DNA of 64,000 nt. Origin: UBA1127 sp965116355. Lineage in GTDB: Bacteria > Chloroflexota > Dehalococcoidia > Lucifugimonadales > UBA1127. The stretch spans positions 558,001 to 622,000 of the forward strand of contig OZ220679.1 in NCBI GenBank assembly GCA_965116355.1, read 5' to 3'. Of this stretch, positions 27,589-36,179 are shown piece by piece (within the stretch, counting starts at the first letter, position 1; each line of letters starts with the position of its first letter). The notes beneath the pieces were generated by a model, which worked only from the letters and a program-made list of their open reading frames with translations, did no database searches and was not told the origin of the DNA. Position numbers and translations under genes: made by a program.

Positions 27589-27753
27589 TCAGCACTGCCG
27601 CGCCGACACGCTGCTGGCACAGAGCAGACAGAGGGACTTCCCGCCGGTGCCAAGGAGGCGGGTGTCGCGCGGGAGCAACCGCGCCTTGGGGCAGCCTGTG
27701 CAGATGTGGAAGACGGGGGAGCGCGAACTGTAGAACGGTTCGACTTGCGCCAT
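27589..27753 (-). CDS. Small zinc-ribbon protein (54 residues)
   Basis: ATG 27753 follows CAGGAGGCACACC, a good ribosome-binding site, and the frame ends at TGA 27589. The product has two CxxC knuckles, HICTGCPKARLL and KSLCLLCASS, 23 residues apart, the layout of a small zinc ribbon. A short leader frame starting at ATG 27832 overlaps it and may be translationally coupled. Function is unknown; such peptides often bind nucleic acids or act as adaptors. Confidence 0.5.
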   Translation of the reverse strand: MAQVEPFYSSRSPVFHICTGCPKARLLPRDTRLLGTGGKSLCLLCASSVSARQC

Positions 27754-27915
27754 GGTGTGCCTCCTGTATGTGCTGGGCGGCCCTCTTGATCAGCGCGTCC
27801 AGGCCCGTCAGGTCTGGCTTCGGTATCGGCATCGCATTCCTCCGGTACGATCGCCCCGAAAGCGAGTGGCTCAAGGTTGACCTCGTAAGGGAGTTCGTCT
27901 TGCCCATAGCGCTGC

Positions 27916-28467
27916 TTACGCTAACCGTCGCCGTGGCCGCATCGTTGCCGCTCCTTCAACCACATGCCGGCGACAAGACCCGTCAGGCAACGAAGAAGGG
28001 GAGGATTGCCAAAGGGATAGCGGCCCAGTCGGTGGACCCGTGTCTTTCAGGAGCCCGTACACCGCTACCGCTATATGCAACGATGCGGCTCCAACGCAGA
28101 ACGCGCACTGCGCCAGTACGCTGATTGCCCCTTCGCTTCGGTGTCCTTCTGCTAGGGTTGGGCTGCCTTGGGGATGTCCGGCGCAGCTCCCAGAGGGTTG
28201 ATGTGGGGATGCTCGGCCATGGCGTCGGAGTCGTCGTGAAGCAAATGAAGGCCAGGGAACGCACCCCCGATCGCCACAAGGGCGGCCAGGATGCTCGGCG
28301 ACGCGGGCAGGCGGTGAAAGGACTGCGTCGTAGGCAGCCGTCTCGGAGGGAGGGCTCCATCTTGCCGTTCTATCCATCGAGCCTTTGCCCCTGATGAATT
28401 CCAAACAAACATCTCCAAAGCCAATTGGTCTAATCACCCAAGTCACTATAGCAACCGGATATAACAT
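27916..28467 (-). other. Divergent ORF with conserved N-terminus, probably decayed
   Basis: From ATG 28467 the minus strand reads MLYPVAIVTWVIRPIGFGD, and its first ~50 residues are conserved in a second copy ending at 45306. Many of the differences between the copies are synonymous in this frame, including a two-base AGG/CGA Arg change, which suggests the frame was once translated. After ~50 residues the frame becomes Arg/Pro-rich, while a different frame reads a hydrophobic segment (SPSILAALVAIGGAF), so a frameshift is likely. It lies divergent to the HK-RR gene. Confidence 0.3.
28425..28465 (+). promoter_or_regulatory. Putative promoter of the HK-RR gene
   Basis: TTGGTC at 28425-28430 and TATAGC at 28447-28452 are spaced by 16 bases, and a second TATAAC occurs at 28460. 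Both boxes and the following 26-base block at 28471-28496 are preserved in the duplicated copy around 45.3 kb. The region also lies between divergent reading frames, so it may fire both ways. Confidence 0.4.
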
Positions 28468-28584
28468 GCACGTAAAAAGCAACCCCTCTTCTGTAAAACT
28501 TCTTGTAAGAATAGCCCCGACAGCGGTAATATGACCCCTGAACCCACCGGGGAGCTCGAATCCAGCCAGCAAAGAGGAGTGGAG

Positions 28585-30996
28585 ATGGACCAGCACGACA
28601 GGCGGGACGAGGAGGTAACGGCGCTGCGGGAGCGCCTTACCAAGCTGAGCGAGGCGAGCCTGCGCATCAACGAGAGCCTTGAGTTCGACGCAGTCCTGCA
28701 GGGCGTCCTGGACTCGGCCCGCGACCTGACCCGGGCCCGCTACGGGGCGATCATCCTCCTGGACGACGCCGGGCTGGCGGAGAACGTTCTCTCGTCCGGC
28801 CTGACTCCCGAGGAGGCGGAGCGGCTGTGGAAGGTGCCCGAAGCGTCGTGGTTCTTCGAGCACCTGGGCAGGATTCCCGGACCGCTCAGGCTGCCCGACC
28901 TGCCGGGCTACCTCGCATCGCAGGGGCTGGCCGAGCCGGGCCTGCCGGTGCCCGCCGGGCCCTTCTTGGGGGCTCCCGTCCGCCACCTGGGCCGGAGCGT
29001 GGCCACCGTCTACCTGGCAAGACAGGAGTCCGGCCCGGAGTTCGGCGAGGAAGACGAGGAGACGCTGGTGATGTTCGCCTCCCAGGCGGCGATGGTGATC
29101 GCCAACGCCCGCAGGCACCGGGAGGAGCGGCGGGCCAGGGCCGACCTGGAGACCCTAGTGGACACGTCGCCGGCGGGGGTCGTGGTCTTCGACGCCGGGA
29201 CGGGAGCGCCGGTGTCGTTCAATCGGGAGGCGACGCGCATCGTCGACAGCCTGCGTAACGAAGACCAGTCGCCGGAGCAGCTTCTCGAGGTGCTGACCTT
29301 CCGCCGCTCCGACGGGCGGGAGGTCTCCCTGGAGGAGTTCACCCTGACCGAGGCGTTGAGCGCGGGAGAGACGGTGAGGTCCGAGGAGATCGTCCTGCGG
29401 GTGCCGGATGGGCGGAGCGTGACCGTTCTCCTGAACGCCACGCCCATCCGCTCGGAGGAGGGCGCGTTGGCCTCCTACGTGGTGACGCTTCAGGACCTGG
29501 CGCCGCTGGAGGAGCAGGAGCGGTTGCGTGCCGAGTTTCTGGCCATGGTGAGCCACGAGTTGAGGACACCGCTGGCGGCCGTCAAAGGCTCGGCGGACAC
29601 GCTGCTGGAGTCGGAGGGGGACCTGGACCCGGCCGAGATGCGGCAGTTCCACCGGATCATCCGGGACCAGTCCGACAGCATGCGCGAGCTGATCGGCGAC
29701 CTGCTGGACGTGGCCCGCATCGAGACGGGCACCCTGTCGGTCAAGCCGGCGCTTGCGAACGCGGCCGAGATGGTGGACGAGGCCATGGGAAGGTTCCCGA
29801 GCGGAAGGGAAGGCATTCACGTGGAGCTTGCGCCCAACCTGCCTCCCGTGATGGCCGACAGGCGGCGGATCGTCCAGGTGCTGGGCAACCTGCTCACCAA
29901 CGCCGCGGCGAACTCGCCGGAGGGTTCGCCGATCAGGGTGAGCGTTAGCCGGGAGGGCGTCCACGTGGCGGTGTCCGTCGCCGACGAGGGGAGAGGCATT
30001 CCCGCCGAGGAGCTGCCGCACCTGTTCAGAAGGTTCCCCCGGCCGGAGGGCGCGGACCGTGGGAGCGGCGTCTCAGGGTCGGGCCTGGGGCTCGCCATCT
30101 GCAGGGGCATCGTGGAGGCGCACGGGGGACGCATCTGGGCCGAGAGCGACGGGACTGGCCTGGGAGCGCGGTTCACCTTCACCGTTCCGGTGGCGGACCA
30201 GGAAGGCACCGGCGGTGCCGATATGCCCACGGTTGCGGCTCGAGGCTCCCGCGGTCCGGTGCGTGGGAAGGTGCGAGTCCTCGCCGTGGACGACGACCCC
30301 CAGGCGCTCAGGTACATCCGCGACGCCCTCGACAGGGCCGGCTATGTGCCAATCGTCACCTCCGAACCCGGGGACGTGGGCCGCCTGATGGAGGAGCAGA
30401 GTCCCCACCTGGTGCTGCTGGACCTGATGCTGCCGGGAGCCGACGGGTTCGAGGTGATGAAGGACATCCTCAAGAGGGAGGACGTGCCGGTCGTCTTCCT
30501 GTCGATGTACGGCCAGGACGACGTGGTCGTCAGGGCCCTGGACATGGGGGCGTCGGACTACCTGGTCAAGCCCTTCTCGCCGACGGAGCTTGCCGCGAGG
30601 ATCAGGGCCGCCCTGCGCAAGCGGGCCGCTCCCCACCAGTCCGAGCCGTCCGAACCCTACGACACGGGCGGGCTGACCATCGACTACGCCCAACGCCGGG
30701 TGACCCTGGCGGGGCGTCGGGTGGAGCTGACGGCGACGGAGTACGCGCTGCTCTACGAGCTCTCGGTCCATGCCGGGCGAGTGTTGACCCACGACCAGTT
30801 GCTGAGCCGGGTCTGGGGGCCGGAGAGGACGGGGGAGCCCTGGCAGGTGCGCGAGGTGGTGAAGAGGCTCCGCCGCAAGCTGGGCGACGACGCGCAGGAC
30901 CCCACCTACGTCTTCACCGAGCCCCGCGTCGGATACCGCATGGCGACCGAGGAGAAGCAGCAGGGAGAAGGGCCGCAACAAAACCTCGATGACTAG
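28585..30996 (+). CDS. One-polypeptide two-component system: GAF-PAS-histidine kinase-receiver-OmpR wHTH
   Basis: ATG 28585 is chosen because GAGGAG lies five bases upstream and the same MD..DRRDEE start is kept in the truncated copy at 45421. The 803 residues comprise a short coiled lead and a GAF domain (~25-170), then a PAS-like domain (~180-300). HisKA follows with SHELRTPL (His-324), then HATPase_c with NLLTNAAANSPEGS, DEGRGIPAEEL and GSGLGLAICRG. The receiver domain contains VLAVDDDPQ and phospho-acceptor Asp-613 in LVLLDLMLPG, and an OmpR/PhoB winged helix ends the protein (RVLTHDQLLSRVWG, VGYRMA). There is no membrane segment, so the sensor is cytosolic and the GAF/PAS domains probably bind a small ligand or redox signal. 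Phosphotransfer could occur within one protein that also binds DNA. Its targets are unknown. Confidence 0.93.
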   Translation: MDQHDRRDEEVTALRERLTKLSEASLRINESLEFDAVLQGVLDSARDLTRARYGAIILLDDAGLAENVLSSGLTPEEAERLWKVPEASWFFEHLGRIPGPLRLPDLPGYLASQGLAEPGLPVPAGPFLGAPVRHLGRSVATVYLARQESGPEFGEEDEETLVMFASQAAMVIANARRHREERRARADLETLVDTSPAGVVVFDAGTGAPVSFNREATRIVDSLRNEDQSPEQLLEVLTFRRSDGREVSLEEFTLTEALSAGETVRSEEIVLRVPDGRSVTVLLNATPIRSEEGALASYVVTLQDLAPLEEQERLRAEFLAMVSHELRTPLAAVKGSADTLLESEGDLDPAEMRQFHRIIRDQSDSMRELIGDLLDVARIETGTLSVKPALANAAEMVDEAMGRFPSGREGIHVELAPNLPPVMADRRRIVQVLGNLLTNAAANSPEGSPIRVSVSREGVHVAVSVADEGRGIPAEELPHLFRRFPRPEGADRGSGVSGSGLGLAICRGIVEAHGGRIWAESDGTGLGARFTFTVPVADQEGTGGADMPTVAARGSRGPVRGKVRVLAVDDDPQALRYIRDALDRAGYVPIVTSEPGDVGRLMEEQSPHLVLLDLMLPGADGFEVMKDILKREDVPVVFLSMYGQDDVVVRALDMGASDYLVKPFSPTELAARIRAALRKRAAPHQSEPSEPYDTGGLTIDYAQRRVTLAGRRVELTATEYALLYELSVHAGRVLTHDQLLSRVWGPERTGEPWQVREVVKRLRRKLGDDAQDPTYVFTEPRVGYRMATEEKQQGEGPQQNLDD

Positions 30997-31129
30997 GTGA
31001 AGAATTGCCTATACCTGAGTCGACACTGTCGAAGTGGAACCATCACGAGGCCGCGACGGCCTTCATGCAGGCTCACGCACCCGTCCGGGAATCCCACGAG
31101 GGGATGCCACGGCACGGATCTGTGGTCCG

Positions 31130-32116
31130 GTGAGAGCCCTGGTGACGGGCGCGACGGGATTCGTGGGAGGCAATCTTGTCCGAGCGCTAGTTGGTGATGG
31201 TGTGGAGGTTAGGGCGCTGGCTCGGAGCCAGGGCCCCCACCTGGCGCTGGAGGGGCTGACCGTAGACAAAGTGCTGGGTGATGTTGAGGACCTGGAGAAC
31301 CTCTGCACTGCCGCAAAGAGCTGCGACGTAGTCTTCCACACGGCAGCTCTCACTACATTGTGGGACAGGGGTCCCATTAGACACTTCCAGGTGAACGTGG
31401 TGGGCACGCGCAACATCCTGATCGCCGCGGAGATGGCGGAGGTGGAAAGGGTGGTGCACACGAGCACATGGATAGTCGTGGGTAGGCCGCGGCCGGGTAG
31501 GCTGGCGACTGAGCAGACACGCCCGTCGCCAGGCGACCTTCGCGGCCCCTATCGTCGCACGAAATGGCTGGCGGAACAGGAGATGCTTGCGCCCGTGGCG
31601 CGAGGCCAGGACGTGGTGATGGCCAATCCCACGGTTCCGATGGGGCCGTGGGACGTGAAACCGACGCCGACGGGCCGCATTGTGCTGGACTTCATTCGTG
31701 GCAGGATGCCCGTTGCGGTTGGTGCGCACCTCAACCTGGTTGACGTCGAGGACGTGGCCCAAGGTCACATCTCCGCATGGCGGCGCGGACGGTCTGGAGA
31801 GCGCTATCTGATGGGCAACTGGAATACGACGCTGCCGGAAGTGTTGTCCATCCTTGACCAGATCACAGGCCGGCGCCCGCCGCGTCTCAGGGCGCCGTTT
31901 CCCCTGGCACTTGCTGCGGCCTTTGCGGACGCAGTGCTGGAGGGCGTGATTCTGCGCAGCGAGCCGTATCTGCCATTGGAGGCTGCCCGGCTCGCACGGC
32001 ATCGGGTGGCGGTTGACTGCACCAAGGCGATTTCAGAGTTGCAGCTTCCCCAGAGTTCCGTGGAAAAGGCCCTCGAGAAGTCGGTGCGATGGTTCAGAGA
32101 CCATGGCTACGCCTGA
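31130..32116 (+). CDS. NAD-dependent epimerase/dehydratase, HpnA/dihydroflavonol reductase-like
   Basis: GTG 31130 begins directly at the Rossmann strand (RALVTGATGFVGGNLVRAL); the frame open to 31034 has no family-like residues before it. The 328-residue protein has the extended-SDR layout: TGATGFVG dinucleotide loop, DVVFHTAAL, VVHTSTWIV, and the YRRTK active-site Tyr/Lys pair. The sequence NPTVPMGPWDVKPTPTGRI, followed by LNLVDVEDVAQGH, is very close to the hopanoid-associated sugar epimerase HpnA. No other hopanoid gene is in the window, so a role in hopanoid side-chain or other sugar chemistry is inference. An SDR follows 32 bases downstream. Confidence 0.87.
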   Translation: MRALVTGATGFVGGNLVRALVGDGVEVRALARSQGPHLALEGLTVDKVLGDVEDLENLCTAAKSCDVVFHTAALTTLWDRGPIRHFQVNVVGTRNILIAAEMAEVERVVHTSTWIVVGRPRPGRLATEQTRPSPGDLRGPYRRTKWLAEQEMLAPVARGQDVVMANPTVPMGPWDVKPTPTGRIVLDFIRGRMPVAVGAHLNLVDVEDVAQGHISAWRRGRSGERYLMGNWNTTLPEVLSILDQITGRRPPRLRAPFPLALAAAFADAVLEGVILRSEPYLPLEAARLARHRVAVDCTKAISELQLPQSSVEKALEKSVRWFRDHGYA

Positions 32117-32148
32117 GCCGGGATAGGACGAGCCGAGCAGGGATCCCA

Positions 32149-33033
32149 GTGGAAACACGAGAGATGGAAGGAAAGGCCTGTCTGGTTACCGGCGGTGGCG
32201 GCGGCATCGGCCTTGCGACCGCTAAGGAACTGGCCCGCTTGGGTGCGACTGTTTTGGTCGCCGACCGCGACGCGTCCAAGACTGCCGCCGCCGTGGCCCG
32301 TATCATCGAGGATACCGGCAACCACCGGGTAAGTTACCTAACGGCCGACCTGGCGTCTCAGAAGGAGGTGCGCAGGCTGGCTGACCAAGCTAGGAAGCAG
32401 ATGCAGAGGTTGGATGTCTTGGTTAACAATGCCGGTGCCTTGTTTCTCTTCAACCGCCGCAGCGCTGACGGCTTGGAAATGTCCTTCGCCCTGAATCACC
32501 TGGGGCATTTTCTGTTGACCACGCTGCTATTGGACCTGTTAGAGGACTCCAAGCCGTCGCGGGTCGTCAACGTCTCATCCGGTTACCACTTTTCCGCAGG
32601 CAAGTTCCGACTGGAAGACCTGCCCAGCCCCGAACGAAGTAGGGGCCACAGGGCGTACGCACGGTCCAAGCTCTGCAACCTGCTTTTCACCTACGAACTG
32701 GCACGCCGGAGTGAAGGGTCGGGTGTGACCACCAACGCCCTGGATCCCGGTCTGGTTCGTACCGAAATAGTGCGAAACAACGGCCCGCTGGGTCTAGCGA
32801 TCAACTTCGTAATTCGTATCCTCGGAGTCAATGTCTCGAAGGGGGCGGAGGCGTTAGTCTACCTGGCAACCTCCCCCGAAGTGGAAGGGCTCAGCGGCAA
32901 GTATTTTGTGGGCCGCCGCGCCGTACCGTCGTCTGCCCTGAGCCACGACGCCAGGTTGGCTTCCGACCTTTGGGAGTTGAGCGAACGACTAACTGCTTCG
33001 GGAACCACCCGAGAAGGTCTGGGCCCATCATGA
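32149..33033 (+). CDS. Short-chain dehydrogenase/reductase (retinol dehydrogenase/WWOX-like)
   Basis: The classical SDR fold spans 294 residues from GTG 32149 (ATG 32164 is the alternative). It shows the cofactor loop VTGGGGGIGLATAKEL, LDVLVNNAGALF, the catalytic serine in RVVNVSSGYHFS, and Tyr/Lys in AYARSKLCNLLF. The region NALDPGLVRTEI completes the pattern. Subfamily resemblance is to NADP-dependent retinol dehydrogenase/WWOX-type enzymes, which reduce or oxidise lipophilic alcohols and aldehydes. It sits 32 bases after the HpnA-like gene and is probably co-transcribed. The substrate is unknown. Confidence 0.9.
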   Translation: METREMEGKACLVTGGGGGIGLATAKELARLGATVLVADRDASKTAAAVARIIEDTGNHRVSYLTADLASQKEVRRLADQARKQMQRLDVLVNNAGALFLFNRRSADGLEMSFALNHLGHFLLTTLLLDLLEDSKPSRVVNVSSGYHFSAGKFRLEDLPSPERSRGHRAYARSKLCNLLFTYELARRSEGSGVTTNALDPGLVRTEIVRNNGPLGLAINFVIRILGVNVSKGAEALVYLATSPEVEGLSGKYFVGRRAVPSSALSHDARLASDLWELSERLTASGTTREGLGPS

Positions 33034-33215
33034 AGGTCCTCGGTCTTTTCAAGTTTGGTGCACCAGTGAGGGTCGCTGAGCCGAGGCAAACACCACGCCT
33101 AAGACCGCGGAGTGAGGAGAGAGTCGAGGCGACGACATGCGTTTCGCAAACTGGTGAATATTATCGGCTCCTACACGGCAAGGGTGTGAAGTCATGGCGG
33201 CCGGCCTCTAGGTAG
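33030..33215 (+). CDS. Possible small protein overlapping the SDR stop
   Basis: ATG 33030 overlaps the SDR stop as ATGA and opens a 61-residue basic frame starting MKVLGLFKFGAPVRVAEP. The overlap is typical of coupled translation, but composition is uninformative and there is no recognised family. Confidence 0.2.
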   Translation: MKVLGLFKFGAPVRVAEPRQTPRLRPRSEERVEATTCVSQTGEYYRLLHGKGVKSWRPASR

Positions 33216-33255
33216 TGAGGGAGAAGGTCATGCCTGGGCCATACTCGACTTTGCA

Positions 33256-33372
33256 ATGTCAACCTTGGGCGTCGCAATGGGAGCGGTTGCCGGTTACGCC
33301 GTGGGATTCTGGTTGATACCCTACCTCGTCGGTCCGGACCACCCACGTGCGTGGGGACAGCTTATGGCATAG
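33256..33372 (+). CDS. Possible 38-residue membrane peptide
   Basis: From ATG 33256 the frame reads a strongly hydrophobic segment (GVAMGAVAGYAVGFWLIPYL) followed by a short polar end and TAG 33370. The hydrophobic pattern looks genuine, but no ribosome-binding site precedes it. Its last codons coincide with the first CRISPR-like repeat. It may be the end of a decayed gene. Confidence 0.3.
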   Translation: MSTLGVAMGAVAGYAVGFWLIPYLVGPDHPRAWGQLMA

Positions 33373-33419
33373 CCTACTCTCCGGGACTCGGGGCGGTTCA
33401 TCCCCGCGTGCGTGGGGAC
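33330..33419. CRISPR. Type I-E-like CRISPR repeat pair (relic, no cas genes)
   Basis: The second unit, 33391-33419, reads CGGTTCATCCCCGCGTGCG then TGGGGAC, a textbook type I-E repeat with its short palindrome. The first unit, 33330-33358, shares the last 17 bases with one mismatch and starts CGGACCA, as in many actinobacterial I-E repeats. The shared ends are exactly 61 bases apart, equal to a 29-base repeat plus 32-base spacer. No third repeat at the expected spacing and no cas gene were seen. Confidence 0.4.
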
Positions 33420-33455
33420 GGCATCAACCACCGAGAGTTGGGGTAGCAGCCTCCA

Positions 33456-33833
33456 TCAGTCCCCCAGCAGCGCGATCAATCCGCGGGGCTGTTCACCCCG
33501 GCATCCGACGGAGCCGTCGAACCTCACCCCGCAAGTGTGGGACTTCCCGCGTGTGCGGCCCTTTCCTTCTCTTCGGTAGCGCCGATCGTTGGAATTCCCC
33601 GTTCCCATCGTCACCGGCAACACTTCTGAGTACATGTCTCCGTGGTCCTCCGGAACCAGCTTCACGTGGTAGGTCGTGTCTGCATCCAAGTAGGTGTCGT
33701 GCCGCTCGTCACCAGAGGTGACATTCATACGAAACACTGCCATAGTTGATGATGTCCCTGTGCCCGCCACCGATACGGCGATGGACGGCCCGACTATGGT
33801 CGTGGTTGTCGTCGGCGATAGCTCAGCGGGCAA
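33456..33833 (-). pseudogene. Exported-protein fragment ending in an RCC1-like piece
   Basis: A minus-strand frame overlaps the end of the PPC-domain gene by 11 bases, from TTG 33833. Its middle resembles an extracellular beta domain (TYHVKLVPEDHGDMYSEVLP). Its last ~25 residues contain SHTCGVRFDGSVGCRGE, the RCC1-repeat signature seen in bacterial exported proteins. A single RCC1 unit cannot fold as a propeller, so this is a leftover of a larger, disrupted gene. Confidence 0.45.
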
Positions 33834-34960
33834 GGCTCAAGACGTAGGATCCCGTGCTGAAACTCGAACGGCCGCTCACCTCAACGTAGTAGTCGCCCGA
33901 TTCCGGTGCCTCCCAGACGATGCGCGCCGCATTGGATTCTCCAAAGTCCTCGCTGTATTCCAGGTGCCAGCCATCAGAGTCCAGCAATCTCACCTGAGAG
34001 TCATGCAGCGTGCGTATCTCCACGTCTATTCGGTAGTGATGTCCGGCTTCGGCGGTGAAGCGGAACAGGTCCAGATCGCCGTCATACTCAAGGACACCCT
34101 CGATTACATCTCCTACCGAGATGACGGTGGCGCTGTCAATGTCGTTGCCGTGATCATCAGGACTGCCACCATCGCTGGACCCCTTCACGGTGAGTGTGTA
34201 ATCACCTTGACTCGCTCCGTCTCCCAGCACAATGTAGTAGACCCCCGTAGCTGCGGCTCGCCAGAGCAATTCATAGCGTGAGGACTCTTCACTTGCCGCA
34301 AGTTCCTGGCCGGTGGAGTCATAGACCGTGATAAGTGGCCCAGTCTTGTCACCGGTCGAAAAGAAGGCGTAGTCTGACAGTTCGACTACGTAACTTCGCC
34401 CAGACTCGGCATGGAATACGAAGGCGTCCTTGTCAGCCAGGCCCAACGATCCCTGAATGGCTTCGCCCAGGGTCGTAGGGGTGGCGTTCTCAAACTCCGA
34501 GCCGTGGTCGTCAGCCTCTACCCCTCCATTATCTTCGCAGCCGGCCTCAATGAACCGCTGGCGGACATCGTCGGGCATGCTCGAGACGATTTCCTTTATC
34601 TTCGTTTCGTGTGATTCGGACGCTCCTCCCAAGGATAGAAGTACGAAGGCATCAATCTCATCGCTATGCGGATACTCATCAAGGGTGTTCTTGATTTTCT
34701 CAAGGAATGCCAGAGTAGTGGAGTGCCATTCGGCAAGCTCATCGGGAGGGCCCAGACCGGACATTCTATTGATTATCTCGCCGAACGAGTCGGAAAGGTC
34801 CCCGTAGGTCTCAGGCTTTTCCTCCCCCTGGAAGGACGGGCAGTCCAACAGCGTCAAGTAATCATCGCGGGACATTCCGGCAGGCGCTGATGTATCCGTA
34901 GGGGTAGGTTCGGCCGTGGGGGTGTTGGTCGGAGTAGGCGTTGGCGGAGGTTTCGTCGCC
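33823..34960 (-). pseudogene. PPC-domain exported protein lacking its signal peptide
   Basis: The minus frame from about 34960 to TGA 33823 encodes a Thr/Pro linker (PPPTPTPTNTPTAEPTPT), a helical domain (~60-190) and two tandem bacterial pre-peptidase C-terminal (PPC) beta domains. The first contains KDAFVFHAESGRSYVVELSD and GVYYIVLGDGASQGDYTLTV. The second contains DLDLFRFTAEAGHHYRIDVE and SGDYYVEVSGRSSFSTGSYV. Such linkers normally follow a lipoprotein or secretion signal, but upstream of 34956 the sequence is the coding strand of the ThiF gene, so the start has been lost. PPC domains are usually C-terminal appendages of secreted enzymes; no catalytic domain is left here. Confidence 0.65.
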
Positions 34961-35674
34961 GAGGGCCTCTGCCGCCTCTTCCAGGGGCGGGAGGCCACCA
35001 TCGTCTTGGTCGACCACGACCGGGTCGAGCCCCACAACCTGCTGCGCCAGAATTTCTACGCAGAGGACGTGGGTCGCTTCAAGAGCCAGGCCCTGGCCGA
35101 CCGGCTGGCCAAAGCGTACAACCGTCCGGTGGGTTACTCCGTCTACGCCTTCAAGGAGTACGACATGAACCCACAGGGGCCCTCCTACCCCGGCCTGATC
35201 GAGTACGGCGAGAGCCTCGTCATCGGCTGCGCCGACAACGCCGCCGCACGACGGGCGATGGCCGAGTGCCTGCCGGGACACCCTGCCCGCTGGCTCATCG
35301 ACGCCGGAAACGACACCAACTGGGGACAGGTCCTGGTCGGAAACGTCTCCGGCCGGGTGGACTGGGAGGAGCCGCCCTTCACGGGCGAAACCTGCTACCT
35401 GGCCCCGGCGCCCACGCTCCAGCGGCCAGACCTGCTGACCGCCGTGTCGACCAGGCCGCCGGACGTGGACTGCGCGGCGGCCCTCGACCTCACCGACCAG
35501 GACCCGACCATCAACCAGATGATGGCGTCCCTGGTGTTACAGGTTGTCCGCCGCATGGTGGCGGGCACCTGCCCCTTCATGGCCCTCTACCTGGACATGG
35601 ACCAGGGAACGGTCGCACCCACCTACGTCACCCCGGAGGCAGTGGAGCGGACGGTGGGGACCTACGTCGAGTGA
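34916..35674 (+). CDS. ThiF/E1-like adenylyltransferase-fold protein (PRTRC-like), possibly 5'-truncated
   Basis: The 252-residue frame starts at GTG 34916 inside the antisense of a Thr/Pro linker and runs straight into the E1-type nucleotide-binding loop (VGVGVGGGFVAEGLCRLF). TIVLVDHDRVEPHNLLRQNF follows, with the Asp/Asn/Arg residues that bind ATP-Mg, then DVGRFKSQALADRL and VIGCADNAAARRAM. Residues after ~150 (CYLAPAPTLQRPDLL onward) form a helical cap. The match is closest to the ThiF proteins of PRTRC-type mobile elements. Normal family members have ~15-20 residues before the Gly-rich loop, so the start may have been lost at the junction. DUF2958 and acidic-protein genes follow. No ubiquitin-like, E2-like or JAB gene is visible. 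Confidence 0.75.
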   Translation: MGVLVGVGVGGGFVAEGLCRLFQGREATIVLVDHDRVEPHNLLRQNFYAEDVGRFKSQALADRLAKAYNRPVGYSVYAFKEYDMNPQGPSYPGLIEYGESLVIGCADNAAARRAMAECLPGHPARWLIDAGNDTNWGQVLVGNVSGRVDWEEPPFTGETCYLAPAPTLQRPDLLTAVSTRPPDVDCAAALDLTDQDPTINQMMASLVLQVVRRMVAGTCPFMALYLDMDQGTVAPTYVTPEAVERTVGTYVE

Positions 35675-35721
35675 TCGGCGCACGCCAACGAAGCCTTGGA
35701 ACGAACAAGGAAGGAGAAACC

Positions 35722-36114
35722 ATGTCTGACAAGAACGGAACCACAACGACCACGACCATGTGGCAGGACAAGCACAGCGGGCTGCGCAGGCACAAGCTGA
35801 TGACGAAGGAGATCGGGGAGACGATCCCCGCCCTCTACGCCAACGAGAACGTGGAGGACTACGACTCGGTCGTCGCCCACGCGAAGCTGTTCAGCCCCTA
35901 CGCCAACTGGACCTGGTACATCACGGAGTGGAACGCCGAGACCGGCGAGTGCTTCGGCCTCGTCGATGGGTTTGAAATGGAACTCGGCTACTTCGATCTC
36001 ACCGAGATGGCGGAAGCCACGGTGCTCGGCGGCGTGCCCGCCGTGGAACGCGACCTCTACTGGAAGCCGACCACCCTGGGCGAGATCAAGAGGGGGACGA
36101 GAGTCGCGGCGTAG
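35722..36114 (+). CDS. DUF2958 family protein
   Basis: ATG 35722 follows AAGGAAGGAGAAACC. The 130-residue product matches DUF2958: MTKEIGETIPALYANE, SPYANWTWYITEWN, CFGLVDGFEMELGYFDLTEM and VERDLYWKPTTLGEI. The family has no established activity but is carried by plasmids, integrative elements and phages, often beside ParB-like or ThiF genes. Its presence here marks the segment as mobile-element cargo. Confidence 0.9.
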   Translation: MSDKNGTTTTTTMWQDKHSGLRRHKLMTKEIGETIPALYANENVEDYDSVVAHAKLFSPYANWTWYITEWNAETGECFGLVDGFEMELGYFDLTEMAEATVLGGVPAVERDLYWKPTTLGEIKRGTRVAA

Positions 36115-36179
36115 ACGGGGCGACCCGCGCACGCGTGCGCAGCACGCGCAACACACCTACATATAGAAAGGAGAAGACC

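Noticed and set aside
31130..33033. A hopanoid biosynthesis cluster based on the HpnA-like gene
   Set aside because: No squalene-hopene cyclase or other hpn gene is nearby, and the family also contains unrelated reductases.
33480..33545. Further degenerate CRISPR repeats (GTTCACCCCGGCATCC and CTCACCCCGCAAGTGTGGGAC)
   Set aside because: Neither fits the 61-base period. On the minus strand the stretch encodes an RCC1-type segment (SHTCGVRFDGSVGC), a better explanation.
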